A DNA stretch of 64,000 bases from CAZPBN01 sp964584935 (GTDB taxonomy: Bacteria > Acidobacteriota > Aminicenantia > Aminicenantales > Aminicenantaceae). A model generated the notes under the pieces. That model was not told the DNA's origin, made no database searches, and saw nothing but the letters and a program-made list of their open reading frames with translations. The position numbers and the translations under genes were made by a program. Below are positions 42,712 through 51,623 of this stretch, piece by piece (the first letter of the stretch is position 1; every line of letters starts with the position of its first letter). Location: NCBI GenBank assembly GCA_964584935.1, contig CAZPBN010000015.1, positions 1 through 64,000 on the forward strand, written 5' to 3'.

Positions 42712-43251
42712 TTATATTTTTTTCATAAATTCATTCAGCAATTTCGACAATTCTTCGTTCGATTTTTCAATCTCCTGGGCTTTTTGAATGATATCATTAT
42801 AAAGCTTCTCATCTCCCGGATTTTGATATTTTTCCCTCCATTTTCTGAATTTCTCGCTGTAATTTTTGTTGTGTTCCGTCCACAAACTCATGATTTTATT
42901 GAATCTTCCTAATTTATCAACAGGATATCTATTTAGAATTTCTTCAACTTTTGCCCGAATCGTGTGTTCCGGAACTGCCCCTAAAATTTCATCAACTTTT
43001 TCCCCATTAACAAAAAACATCTGCATAGGGATGCTCATGATTCCAAATTTCATGGCTGTCTGCTTGTTTTCATCCACATTCATCTTACAAAATTTAAAAT
43101 CTGTGTATTCTTCAGACAGCTTATCATATATTGGCGAAACCATATTGCAGGGACCACACCAAGGAGCCCAAAAATCGACCTCTATTGGGACATCAGATTC
43201 CAATACCTCTTTCTCAAAATTTTGATCTGTGATCTCAAATACTTTACTCAT
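42712..43251 (-). CDS. thioredoxin with charged C-terminal extension
   Basis: 179 residues. The first about 105 are a thioredoxin (WAPWCGPCNMVSP, cis-proline at SIPMQMFF). About 70 further residues (FNKIMSLWTEHNKNYSEKF and onward) form a charged helical tail not found in ordinary thioredoxins. It is the first gene of the Hdr-linked string. A promoter with a GGGGGAACTTC box lies about 55 bases upstream. Confidence 0.88.
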   Translation of the reverse strand: MSKVFEITDQNFEKEVLESDVPIEVDFWAPWCGPCNMVSPIYDKLSEEYTDFKFCKMNVDENKQTAMKFGIMSIPMQMFFVNGEKVDEILGAVPEHTIRAKVEEILNRYPVDKLGRFNKIMSLWTEHNKNYSEKFRKWREKYQNPGDEKLYNDIIQKAQEIEKSNEELSKLLNEFMKKI

Positions 43252-43306
43252 TTTAAATCCTTTAAATTCTTTTTTTTAAGTAATCGTCTTTTTTTTTTGA
43301 TGTATT

Positions 43307-43335
43307 ATTCTACTCCCCAGCAAGTATCAAGTCAA
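43307..43335 (-). promoter_or_regulatory. promoter of the thioredoxin/Hdr operon
   Basis: Minus strand: TTGACT (43335-43330), 17-bp spacer, TAGAAT (43312-43307). A GGGGGAACTTC box (43361-43351) ends 15 bp before the -35. The rest of the 43252-43528 gap holds nothing else recognisable. Confidence 0.7.
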
Positions 43336-43350
43336 CTGTAGGCGATATGT

Positions 43351-43361
43351 GAAGTTCCCCC
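43351..43361 (-). promoter_or_regulatory. GGGGGAACTTC box
   Basis: Third copy of the box shared with 6064-6074 and 18671-18681, here on the minus strand. Only the box, not the flanking CCTATAAAG segment, is conserved at this copy, which favours the box itself as the functional part. Confidence 0.5.
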
Positions 43362-43528
43362 AATTTATAAATTTATATTATAAACATCAGAAGCAACAAA
43401 CATTGAGGGGTCCTGTCACGGCTCTTCCCCATCCTCTTAATAAAGTTTATTCCATTGATTTTTTGTTTATCACCTTTAAATAAGAAGCTTCATCTGTCAG
43501 CAATAAAAATCAGGCGTTCTCCTGTCAT

Positions 43529-43843
43529 CTAAACTTTTTCTTCTTTTAAAGACTTTATTTCCCTTTCTACGATCCTTCTTACCCAGATTTCTGCTGTTCC
43601 TCCACATAACATCACCACCACTCCAACCATCTCTGAGATTTCTGCTGCACTGGCACCTGCTTTTACGGCTCTGCGGATATGCAATTTCACACATGGTTCG
43701 CAATGGGAAGCAATCGCCACAGCTGCCGCTATTATTTCTTTCATTTTATTGGATAGTTCTCCATCTTTGACTGCTTCTTCGGCTTGCTTAAGATACAGTT
43801 TCCATACCTCAGGAACGTATTCATCTAAAAATATTTTTTCCAT
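43529..43843 (-). CDS. AhpD/carboxymuconolactone decarboxylase family protein
   Basis: 104 residues, helical, with the family's CEPCVKLHIRRAVKAGAS motif: a CxxC redox pair and nearby His. Such proteins are alkylhydroperoxidase-like disulfide reductants. GGAGG precedes the ATG. Lying next to the thioredoxin/Hdr cluster, a thiol-redox role is likely. Confidence 0.87.
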   Translation of the reverse strand: MEKIFLDEYVPEVWKLYLKQAEEAVKDGELSNKMKEIIAAAVAIASHCEPCVKLHIRRAVKAGASAAEISEMVGVVVMLCGGTAEIWVRRIVEREIKSLKEEKV

Positions 43844-44075
43844 TATTCCTCCTAAAATAAATCAAACTAATGATACTATTTATTATGATAAGAATTTTCT
43901 TCCCGGCTCGACTCCAAAGACTTTTTATATTGGCTTCTTCTGTACCTGCCCGATATTGGAATTAAAAATAATATAGGAAAGAAACAAATCCTGTCAACGA
44001 ATTAACCAGAATAAAACAACTGTTTCACAAAAAGCACACCATAAAGGGAATAAAACGTTTTATGGAGAATCCTGG

Positions 44076-45473
44076 TTAATCGAGTTCATAATCTTCTTTA
44101 TATCGGGGAACAGTGACAGACCAATCCTTTTGTTCTATCTCTTTTTTAAGACTAAGGGCTGCATCTTCTTCTCCATGAGTCAAGAAAATCTTTCGGGGAG
44201 GTGATGTCAAGCTTCCAATCCATTTCAAAAGCCCCTTCCTATCCGCATGGGCTGATAAGCTATCCATATATTCAATATGAGCTTTGACTTCCCGGTTTCT
44301 GCCGTGAATCCTTACCTGTTTTTTTCCCACCACAATTTGCCTCCCCAGTGTTCCTGAAGCCTGATAACCCACAAACAGGACTGTATTATAGGGCTTTGAT
44401 ATATTATGGACGAGATGATGCTTGATCCGCCCTCCTGTGCACATGCCTGAGCCAGCCATTATGACACAGGGACCTTTGATATTGTTGATTTCTTTGGATT
44501 CTTCTCTGGTTCTCACCAGTTTAAGGCCGGGAAATTTAAAAGGAGATTCATTGTCTTCGATGAGTTTTAATGTCTGCTGGTCATAACACTCCTTGTGTTT
44601 TTGAAATGCATCGGTCACATTAACAGCCATCGGACTGTCTAGAAATATTTTCAGATAGGGAATCTTATTGTCTCTCACCAGTTTTGATAAGTAATACAAC
44701 AAATCCTGAGCTCTCTCAACGGCAAATGTGGGGATGATAACTTTCCCTCCGGCTGAATAGGTTTTATTGATAATTTTTGATATCTGTACTTCTGGAGAAT
44801 GGGTGTCTTTATGCTCTCTATTTCCATAAGTGGATTCCATAATCACATAATCCGCTTTTTTGAATACAGTTGGATCTTTAACAATAGGTTTACTCCACTG
44901 ACCGATATCCCCGGAAAATATGATATTCTTTATTCCTCCGTTTTCCTTAACTCTAATTTCCACCATCGCTGAACCCACAATATGACCGGCATCATGATAA
45001 ACAACGGTCACCTTGTCGTTAAGAGATAATGGGGAAGAATACTCAATCCTTGAAAACACCTTGAATGAATTCCGGGCATCACTGACCCTATATAAAGGAA
45101 CTTCAGGATGAGGACCTTTTCGTCCTTCTCTTTTGTGCCTTTTTTTCTTATACCGGGCATCTTCCTGCTGGATCTTTGCTGAATCCAGAAGCATTATTTT
45201 TAGAAGATCGAGCGAAGCAGAAGTCATGTATATTTCTCCCGAAAATCCTTCCTTCACGAATTTGGGAATAAGCCCGGAATGATCCAGATGACAGTGGGTC
45301 AATAGAACACAATCCACAGAACCAGGATAAACAGCAAAAGGATTCCAATTCCTACTGAGATATTCTCTTTCCTGATACATCCCGCATTCAACTAAGATAT
45401 TAAGCCCTCCGGCTTCCAAAAGATAACAGGATCCCGTAACCTGCCGGGTGGCACCTAAAAATTTTAATTTCAA
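44076..45473 (-). CDS. beta-CASP metallo-beta-lactamase-fold RNA hydrolase
   Basis: 465 residues. MBL motifs LTHCHLDHSGLIPK, DAGHIVGSAMVEI and FSGDIGQ are followed by the beta-CASP insert (YGNREH, FAVERAQDLLYYLS) and C-terminal MAGSGMCTGGRIKHHL, SAHAD and FLTHGEEDA. These belong to the CPSF73/YsiZ-like nucleases that cut or trim RNA; a KH domain as in archaeal CPSF is absent. It stands alone. Confidence 0.9.
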   Translation of the reverse strand: MKLKFLGATRQVTGSCYLLEAGGLNILVECGMYQEREYLSRNWNPFAVYPGSVDCVLLTHCHLDHSGLIPKFVKEGFSGEIYMTSASLDLLKIMLLDSAKIQQEDARYKKKRHKREGRKGPHPEVPLYRVSDARNSFKVFSRIEYSSPLSLNDKVTVVYHDAGHIVGSAMVEIRVKENGGIKNIIFSGDIGQWSKPIVKDPTVFKKADYVIMESTYGNREHKDTHSPEVQISKIINKTYSAGGKVIIPTFAVERAQDLLYYLSKLVRDNKIPYLKIFLDSPMAVNVTDAFQKHKECYDQQTLKLIEDNESPFKFPGLKLVRTREESKEINNIKGPCVIMAGSGMCTGGRIKHHLVHNISKPYNTVLFVGYQASGTLGRQIVVGKKQVRIHGRNREVKAHIEYMDSLSAHADRKGLLKWIGSLTSPPRKIFLTHGEEDAALSLKKEIEQKDWSVTVPRYKEDYELD

Positions 45474-45704
45474 TTATCGCTCCTTTCTCAACCAGAATTT
45501 GGTATTTCAAATTTACTGGAAAACAGAAATTGCATATGTGGTCTCTTTCCAATTACTGCGGAATCACTTCTCAAACTGGCTTCCTCTATAATCGCTCAGC
45601 ATTTTAAATAAAAAGCATATAAGAATGAAACATATTCTGTCAATGAATTTCAAATCATTAGATGAAATAGGATTCTTGTCGTTGCAATTTTTCGATTCAG
45701 CTCG

Positions 45705-46018
45705 ATTCAGCAGCTTGGCTGATTTATTTCCTTAATTCAGCAGCTTGGCTGATTTATTTCCTTATATTTCAACATTATAGAATTTTTATCTCCCTGGAGT
45801 ATTTTTCTTAAAATGGATTTTTTACCCATAAAATTGATTCTAAGAGAATTTATCTTATCACAGACAGTAAAAAACCTATACTGCAAAATGATATGTCAAT
45901 ATCACCATAAAATCTTAAAATCTATTTTCCCCTAAAGAAATTGATTTCAAGAATTTTCTTTACCCGAAGGAAATTCTTTAATTCTTTTATTTTATTTACG
46001 ATAACTCAGGCAAGCTGA
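45705..46018. repeat. inverted-repeat element, copy 1 (MITE-like)
   Basis: Same body as the 53.4-53.7 kb element, direct orientation, about 280 bp, noticeably diverged. The left end carries CAGCTTGGCTGATTTATT; a 30-bp stretch containing it is duplicated perfectly in tandem (45705-45734, 45735-45764), and outside that a 9-base unit, CGATTCAGC, is also doubled (45693-45701, 45703-45711). The right end (46001-46018) is a decayed inverse copy, about 15 of 18 matching. No open frame of note. The rest of the 45474-46165 gap is unremarkable. Confidence 0.8.
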
Positions 46019-46165
46019 GTATTCACAAAGTCTCGGAATTTAATTGATAATAAGAAAAGGTGAAGGAGAGAACAAATGGAAAGGAAAATCTTGCTAATTA
46101 TTTTTTAGGTGGGGAATCACCCATTGGACTGTTGATACGGTCGATTGATATTTTTGTGCTCTTTT

Positions 46166-46426
46166 TTATCTGATGGGAGTCCAGATCGGCTTAGTTTTAA
46201 AAGTTTTGGTTTTTTTTCTGTCAATGTTGAGTATGAAACACCAATAATTGACTGCTTTTCGGCTTAAATTTCGGCTGTTTATCAGCACATCTGTAAATTT
46301 TTTCATTCCGCTTTTTTTCTGAACCTTTTTGATATAGTCAAAACCACCAAAGTTTATGGCTCTTTCAATTTCGATTTCAATTGGTATGGAATCTGGATCT
46401 CTGTCCCAGAATAATTCTTCTCTCAT
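46166..46426 (-). CDS. probable antitoxin partner of an AbiEii-type protein
   Basis: 86 residues. It begins FWDRDPDSIPIEIEIERAINFGG, as do small proteins encoded with AbiEii-type nucleotidyltransferases, and contains a short helical region. Its start overlaps the stop of the upstream gene by four bases. The antitoxin role is inferred from position. Confidence 0.6.
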   Translation of the reverse strand: MREELFWDRDPDSIPIEIEIERAINFGGFDYIKKVQKKSGMKKFTDVLINSRNLSRKAVNYWCFILNIDRKKTKTFKTKPIWTPIR

Positions 46427-47094
46427 TTTATAAACTCACAAAAAAAATGTTTGATGTCTTTCCATTCCTTATCAGATATCTTTTCTATTTGACCGCTTTT
46501 TTTTATCAACATGATATTGTCTTTTTCTCTTTCTGCATCATCAAAATATATAAATGAAGTTTTTAAATGATATTCATATCGACTTTCAACACCGTACTTC
46601 TTTCTAACAAATGTCAGGATATCTTTAAATAAATGATTGGTGTTCTTCAACAAAAAAAACAAGTCAACAAAATCTTTTGCAAAGCCTCGTTGAGTTATGG
46701 CGAGTGCTTTCATGGCCTCGATGTCGTTAAAAGAAGCCATGGGACAGCGTATGTTTTCATTGATTTCTATGAAATCAACTTGGGATAGAAGGTGATAAGG
46801 ATAAAAAAATAACGAAAATTTAATATTATTAGAAACAAATAAAATGACAGTATTCTCTTCTATGAGTTCAACCTCAATGTCTTCAAAACATGTCTTCATG
46901 GCATAAATGAATTGCTGTGAATTGAATTTTTTTGGAGTGAAAAAATCAAGATCAATCGATATTCTGTGATTCAAAAAAAGGGAGAGCGCCGTTCCGCCGG
47001 CAAGATAACTACCTTCTGGAAGAATCTTGCATTTATTTATTTGAATCAATTGGTTATTGAGTTCTTTAAATGTCTCTTCCCAATTCATAAACAT
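46423..47094 (-). CDS. AbiEii/AbiGii-family nucleotidyltransferase toxin
   Basis: 223 residues. YLAGGTALSLFLNHRISIDLDFF is the nucleotidyltransferase GG...DLDFF motif with both metal aspartates, and FNDIEAMKALAITQRGFAKDFVDLFFLL is the family's second block. Such proteins are toxins of type IV-like or NTP-transfer systems used in phage defence. It is in the accessory segment beside a mobile repeat. The pair is compact and apparently intact. Confidence 0.82.
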   Translation of the reverse strand: MFMNWEETFKELNNQLIQINKCKILPEGSYLAGGTALSLFLNHRISIDLDFFTPKKFNSQQFIYAMKTCFEDIEVELIEENTVILFVSNNIKFSLFFYPYHLLSQVDFIEINENIRCPMASFNDIEAMKALAITQRGFAKDFVDLFFLLKNTNHLFKDILTFVRKKYGVESRYEYHLKTSFIYFDDAEREKDNIMLIKKSGQIEKISDKEWKDIKHFFCEFIK

Positions 47095-47193
47095 ATTTTA
47101 CCACTATCTGCTTTTAAAAAAAATGATGAATCCATTGCAAAATTTTGTTTTTGAAGATAGATATCTCGTGAAATTGATTAATAGGATCGATTA

Positions 47194-47222
47194 TTGCTTA
47201 TGAAATCTGATCTTTGTATAAT
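47194..47222 (+). promoter_or_regulatory. promoter of the UbiE/MenG gene
   Basis: TTGCTT (47194-47199), 17-bp spacer, TATAAT (47217-47222). The TTG of the -35 could be mistaken for a start codon of the downstream frame; the promoter puts the coding start further right. Confidence 0.65.
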
Positions 47223-47250
47223 ACATTTTTCACCCAGAGAAAAGCCGAAC

Positions 47251-47946
47251 ATGAAAAAAGGAATAGTAAAGATTTACGATGAGGTTGCTCCCACCTATGA
47301 ACTCATCAATCATATCCTCACCTTCGGTCTGGATATAATCTGGAGAAAACGCACAGCCCGGATGGCGGTTGAATTGGAGAGAATGCGCTTGCTGGATGTC
47401 TGCTGCGGCACAGGAGAATTAGCCCGGAATATGGCTTCCCTCGCAGATGAAAAAACAGAACTTTATGGAGTGGACGGAAGCCTTACCATGATTTGTTATG
47501 CTAAAAACAAAAAGCATCTGGGAAAAGTCAATTTCACTATCGCAGATGCCCGGTACCTTCCGTTTCCCGATCATTCCTTTGACCTTATAACCATCTCTTT
47601 TTCAACGCGGAATCTCAATCCCAATCCCCAGGCTATGCTTTCCTATCTCAAGGAATTTTGCCGGGTCCTTAAGCCCGGCGGACATTTTATAAACCTGGAA
47701 ACAAGCCAACCTCCTTTAAGTGTCATAAGGAAGCTCTATCATTTGTATATCCGGTTGGTGATTAAACCGGTCGGATATATGATTTCAGGATCTAAAGCTG
47801 GGTATGATTATCTTTCCTTCACTATGCCCCGGTTTTATGATGCATCTGAATTTTCAGCGTTGTGCCTTAAAGCAGGTTTTTCCAAAGTCAGACATAGGCT
47901 TCTTTTTCTGGGAGTAGCCGCCGTCCATAGTGCTAAAAAAGAATAG
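47251..47946 (+). CDS. ubiE: UbiE/MenG-like quinone methyltransferase
   Basis: 231 residues from the ATG at 47251. IYDEVAPTYELINHILTFGLD is the UbiE N-terminus; RLLDVCCGTGELA is SAM motif I, and TISFSTRNLNP the conserved signature, with FCRVLKPGGHF following. It methylates demethylmenaquinone or another quinone ring. Position and sequence alone cannot tell which quinone; no other men or ubi genes are nearby. The 9 bases after the -10 leave a normal leader. Confidence 0.85.
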   Translation: MKKGIVKIYDEVAPTYELINHILTFGLDIIWRKRTARMAVELERMRLLDVCCGTGELARNMASLADEKTELYGVDGSLTMICYAKNKKHLGKVNFTIADARYLPFPDHSFDLITISFSTRNLNPNPQAMLSYLKEFCRVLKPGGHFINLETSQPPLSVIRKLYHLYIRLVIKPVGYMISGSKAGYDYLSFTMPRFYDASEFSALCLKAGFSKVRHRLLFLGVAAVHSAKKE

Positions 47947-48071
47947 CAACTTTTTTATGATATTTCCCCCTATACATCAAATGATGATCGTATAATTTCA
48001 AATAAAAATGTATCTTTTATCTTGACATCAACGAAAAATTTGCTCCGAAAACTAAACGGCTTGATTTGGTC

Positions 48072-48254
48072 TTATTGCTCGGCGATGATGGAGACAACAG
48101 AAGTGCTCGCTTTGGCAGAAGCTTCCTTAAACGCCTGCCTCAACTGATTGATAAGGTCATTAAACTGTCTTTCCTGAATGGTTCTCACGGATGCTTTTTT
48201 TCTGGTGAAGGCAAAATAATTCTTCTTCATCATAGAATACATAAAGGCACTCAT
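48072..48254 (-). CDS. small hypothetical protein
   Basis: 60 residues, basic at the N-terminus and then a single amphipathic stretch (IQERQFNDLINQLRQAFKEA). No recognisable family and no clear ribosome site. It could be the remains of a longer gene. It lies between ubiE and the baeRF gene. Confidence 0.3.
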   Translation of the reverse strand: MSAFMYSMMKKNYFAFTRKKASVRTIQERQFNDLINQLRQAFKEASAKASTSVVSIIAEQ

Positions 48255-48362
48255 GCCCTGTTTAAGAAGACACAGTTTTATTAAACAGAAAAAAAATGGA
48301 TCTTTGTTATGTAGAAATATTTGGAAAAAGGTGAAAGGTGAGAAAACAAGAATACTAAGATG

Positions 48363-49514
48363 TTAATAACGAAAGATCGCTGCAACAGGGCTTTGATAAG
48401 GCATCCTTTCAGGAGAAACAGTAAACACCGTTCCTCCGTTAAGAAATGTTCGAACCGCTGCCAAGTCGAGAAGATCCTGATTATCCGGTCCCGCCTTTTT
48501 GTGTAAAAGCACTTTCTCAATTTCAGGCTTATAAACACCCCAATTATATATTCCCGGGACCAGGAATAATACGGCCACCTTCCCTTGATGAGCCGCGGGA
48601 ACGACAGATTTTATATCCGTGGATGTTTGTTTTTGCTCCTCGAATCTTTCATAGGATTTTAAAGCTTCTTTCTGTCTTTCTTCAAAAATCGGTTGAACAA
48701 TATTCCAAGCCTTTGTATGCAACTCTTCGTTATCGATTTCTTCAGGATTACCTCTTATTCCCTCTTCGGTCAGATAGGAATAAGAACTCGCTTCTTTAAA
48801 AATCGGCCAATAATAATCAACCGAAGCCAAAATCAAGGGAGCATTTTCTTCAGCAAGTATTTCACACAGGCCTTTGTCTATTTTTTGAAAATAATGCAGC
48901 AAATCCTGTTTCCGGTCATCGAGACCGGCACCATGGCCGTGAAATACAGCCGACCTTTCTCCGGTTCCATGATAGGTTTTTGAATGGTATTGAAGCTGCG
49001 TATCGGGTTCGTCATACTTCAGGGCTTGAGACAAACTCTGAGGGACTTTGTCCAGATTAACCACATTTAGGCTGTAACGGGTGGCCCGAAAAAGCCTGAT
49101 CTCATTCTGACTCAAGGCCAGAACAAAAAAATGTCCCCCGGTGGTGAATATGGGGAGAAGAGGTTTGATATGAAAACGTTTGGCCACTACCACCAATTCA
49201 TCAAATTTTTCGGGAAGACGGTAGAACGAAAAAAAATCCGGGGAAGAAAATACAGCCAGGCCGTCGCGCTGATACTGCCAAAAATGGGAATCGTTAAGGA
49301 GATCCTCAGCCGGATTCAATATTTTTTTTCGTTCTTTATCCGTAATCTCTGTATCTTCCAGTTGTTTTTCGGCCTTTTTCAACAAATTTTTAAAAAGAAT
49401 GGGATTCTGCCTGGTCTGTCTTCCCGCCTTCCAAGCAGGCATATAAATGGAAACCGACCAAGAACCCTCCGCTTCCATTAGATCGTTCAAATCGGTTTTT
49501 GTCATCGTAATCAT
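48363..49514 (-). CDS. baeRF-family (eRF1/archaeal release factor-like) protein
   Basis: 383 residues. The C-terminal VFTVSPERMPYQSPVAAIFRY and the mid-region DYYWPIFKEASSYSYL, VDKGL-type segments match the bacterial archaeo-eukaryotic release-factor superfamily (baeRF3/7-like), whose members are thought to act on stalled or hibernating ribosomes. The GGQ-type loop of true release factors is not seen. AAGGA precedes the ATG. It is monocistronic. Confidence 0.75.
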   Translation of the reverse strand: MITMTKTDLNDLMEAEGSWSVSIYMPAWKAGRQTRQNPILFKNLLKKAEKQLEDTEITDKERKKILNPAEDLLNDSHFWQYQRDGLAVFSSPDFFSFYRLPEKFDELVVVAKRFHIKPLLPIFTTGGHFFVLALSQNEIRLFRATRYSLNVVNLDKVPQSLSQALKYDEPDTQLQYHSKTYHGTGERSAVFHGHGAGLDDRKQDLLHYFQKIDKGLCEILAEENAPLILASVDYYWPIFKEASSYSYLTEEGIRGNPEEIDNEELHTKAWNIVQPIFEERQKEALKSYERFEEQKQTSTDIKSVVPAAHQGKVAVLFLVPGIYNWGVYKPEIEKVLLHKKAGPDNQDLLDLAAVRTFLNGGTVFTVSPERMPYQSPVAAIFRY

Positions 49515-49758
49515 GTTTATCTATCCTTACTCAGAAAATATTCGGAAAGCTTACCTTCTTATGGTGATGTGAAAACATAGGAAATTCGTTTTTCTGTTGA
49601 TGATGATTTTCACTCTATTTCATCAAATGTTCATATTGGAGTGACAGAATCACCAATAATACACATAAAAAACAAGATCAATCAACAAGAACTGACCAAT
49701 AAAGAGAGAATCACACGAAATGAACCTTACTAACGCCAATAAAAAATAAATTATAAAA

Positions 49759-50145
49759 TTACTTCTTCTCCTGGACTGTGACCTGTGCTGTCACTTTTTC
49801 ACCATTTTCTTTAATCACTACAACCTCGAAAAAACACATTAAAGCAGGGGATTCGACTAATTTAGCTTTTATTGTTTTCCCTTTACCTTCAACAAAATAA
49901 AGATCGATTTCTTCATCCGATTTCCAGGTAGGTGCCATACAAACTTCATTACCATTAACATCTACACCCTTGGCTGTAACAGTGATGGTCTCCCCAACTC
50001 CAAGCTTTATTATACCAACTCCTGTTCCTGTTCCAGCTTTTTCACCTTTATAAATAATAATTGAGTCCAGGTTGTTAGAAGCCTGTGAAAAACCTAAAAC
50101 GTAAAAACTTAGCAAAATAATTAAACTAATAACTAATTTTTTCAT
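49759..50145 (-). CDS. secreted hypothetical protein
   Basis: 128 residues. A typical signal peptide (KKLVISLIILLSFYVLGFSQ) is followed by a beta-rich domain of about 105 residues (VGETITVTAKGVDVNG, APTWKSDEEID), similar in feel to bacterial Ig-like domains. GAGGAGGATT precedes the ATG. No family assigned. Confidence 0.7.
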   Translation of the reverse strand: MKKLVISLIILLSFYVLGFSQASNNLDSIIIYKGEKAGTGTGVGIIKLGVGETITVTAKGVDVNGNEVCMAPTWKSDEEIDLYFVEGKGKTIKAKLVESPALMCFFEVVVIKENGEKVTAQVTVQEKK

Positions 50146-50222
50146 AAAATAATCCTCCTCATCTTTTATTTGATTTAAATTAGTGTTGCCTTTCAGAAAG
50201 AATTATTAAAACATTTGCGTAA

Positions 50223-50251
50223 ATCATAACATCTGAAATTCTCTATGTCAA
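50223..50251 (-). promoter_or_regulatory. promoter of the secreted-protein gene
   Basis: Minus strand: TTGACA (50251-50246), 17-bp spacer, TATGAT (50228-50223), both boxes essentially consensus. No GGGGGAACTTC box is upstream. Confidence 0.7.
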
Positions 50252-50300
50252 ATTTAGGGCATATGGTAAATAAATTTCATTTAAATAACTATTTATAAAG

Positions 50301-50435
50301 TGAATTAACTTGCCCATTCCGTTTCTTTCCCTTGGGAGCGTTGCAGTAAAATCCATAATAACGCATTGTGACTTGTCCGTTATCAGGAATATTGGAGTTG
50401 ATTTTGGCTATAAAATCAAGGCCTGTTTGTGCGAC
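50301..50435 (-). pseudogene. fragment of an IS91-like transposase
   Basis: One minus-strand frame reads AQTGLDFIAKINSNIPDNGQ followed by VTMRYYGFYCNAPKGKKR. That matches the C-terminal Y2-transposase segment (hydrophobic helix, HIP-type turn, then RYYG.Y) of IS91/IS801-type elements. Everything before and after is missing. The remaining sequence to 50874 (about 440 bases) contains short open stretches, such as one near 50560-50670, but no gene I can name. Confidence 0.5.
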
Positions 50436-50874
50436 ACACACACAGACAAGTAATCCATAGACTCTGTCTCAGCGGCTACGCTCCCTCATTGATAGACGAC
50501 CTTCCCCTGCGCCTAATAACTTTTAGAGTGATAGGATAGGCCGTATCAAGCATTTTCCCACCTGCTCTCTAATGTCCATAAAATGAATATGATCTGTTCT
50601 TCAGCTCTGGTGATTTTTTCATGACAGTATTGCTCTACAGCTAATAATTTAGCTGCTCGAAATGATAAAACATTTTATTGTCAGGAGACACACAGGTATC
50701 AATTGAGTTCCAAGGGTATGGATTAAAGCTTCGTCTTCACCAGCAGACGCGAATAAATCAATATGTTCACTTTCCGCAAGTTAAACTCGGCTTTTCCCCC
50801 TTGAAAATTATTATTGTAAATGTTTTAATCAAAGTACTCGGATAATTTCTATAACATTATTATTGAGGGTTAAA
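50436..50874. other. non-coding gap, mostly debris
   Basis: A more GC-balanced patch (50460-50680) next to the transposase fragment is probably the rest of a decayed mobile or accessory gene. A minus-strand run of about 36 codons (AAKLLAVEQYCHEKITRAEE and onward) ends in a stop. Nothing else was recognised. Confidence 0.35.
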
Positions 50875-51558
50875 ATGAAAAAAAATATAATTAGGAACAT
50901 TTTTTTCAGTGTATTAATTGTTTTTCCCATCCTGAATTTTGCAACTGAAAAAACCATAGATCTTCCTGACCCATCGCTGAAAAGCGGAAAAAGTTTTAAA
51001 CAGATTTTAGATGAACGAAGAACAAAAAGAGTTTATTCAGAAAAAGAACTGGATAAAGTTTTATTATCTCAACTGTTATGGGCCGCCCAAGGTATAACGG
51101 ATGACAAAAATAATTTTCGAGCCGCTCCTTCCGCCGGAGCCCTTTATCCCTTGGAAATTTATATGATCATTCAAAATAAAGGAATCGAAGGGTTAAGAAA
51201 CGGCTTGTATCAATACATTCCAGGCAAACATCAGATTAAGCTTCTAAAAACCGGAAATCTGAACGGTTCTCTAGCGAAAGTAGGGTATTCCCAGGATTTT
51301 TTTGCCCAATCCCCTTTATGTTTCATCATAACGGCCGTCCCGCAAAGAACGACTCAAAAATACGGGGAAAGAGGATACCGTTATATCCATATTGAAGTCG
51401 GGCATGTGGGGCAAAACATCCAATTACAAGGAACGGCACTGGGATTGGCCGTAGGTATTGCCGGAGCCTTCAGGGATAATAAGCTGAGTGAATTGCTGAA
51501 CTTGGATGAAGGCGAAATCCCCCTGTATCTCATGCCTGTTGGATACCCCAAAAAATAA
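50875..51558 (+). CDS. SagB/ThcOx-type nitroreductase-like protein
   Basis: 227 residues from the ATG at 50875 (GAGGG just ahead; an in-frame TTG lies four codons before). A signal peptide or anchor (KNIIRNIFFSVLIVFPILNF) precedes the FMN domain: RRTKRVYSEKELDKVLLSQL, FRAAPSAGALYPLEIYMII, and GLAVGIAGAF. SagB proteins dehydrogenate azolines in peptides, but stand-alone SagB-type proteins with signal sequences are common and uncharacterised. No cyclodehydratase gene is nearby. Confidence 0.83.
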   Translation: MKKNIIRNIFFSVLIVFPILNFATEKTIDLPDPSLKSGKSFKQILDERRTKRVYSEKELDKVLLSQLLWAAQGITDDKNNFRAAPSAGALYPLEIYMIIQNKGIEGLRNGLYQYIPGKHQIKLLKTGNLNGSLAKVGYSQDFFAQSPLCFIITAVPQRTTQKYGERGYRYIHIEVGHVGQNIQLQGTALGLAVGIAGAFRDNKLSELLNLDEGEIPLYLMPVGYPKK

Positions 51559-51623
51559 TATGAGGTTTCTTACTTACGGTTCTTCACGGTTTTGGATGCA
51601 TAGTCGTAAAACGAAGCGAATGC

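Noticed and set aside
47194..47250. TTG at 47194 as ubiE start
   Set aside because: It lies inside a TTGCTT/17/TATAAT promoter; the protein family starts near 47251.
48281..48538. 85-codon frame downstream of the baeRF gene
   Set aside because: Overlaps the baeRF coding end in another frame; low-complexity peptide.
50436..50862. further transposase or helicase gene
   Set aside because: Only short frames with stops; no motif strong enough to name.
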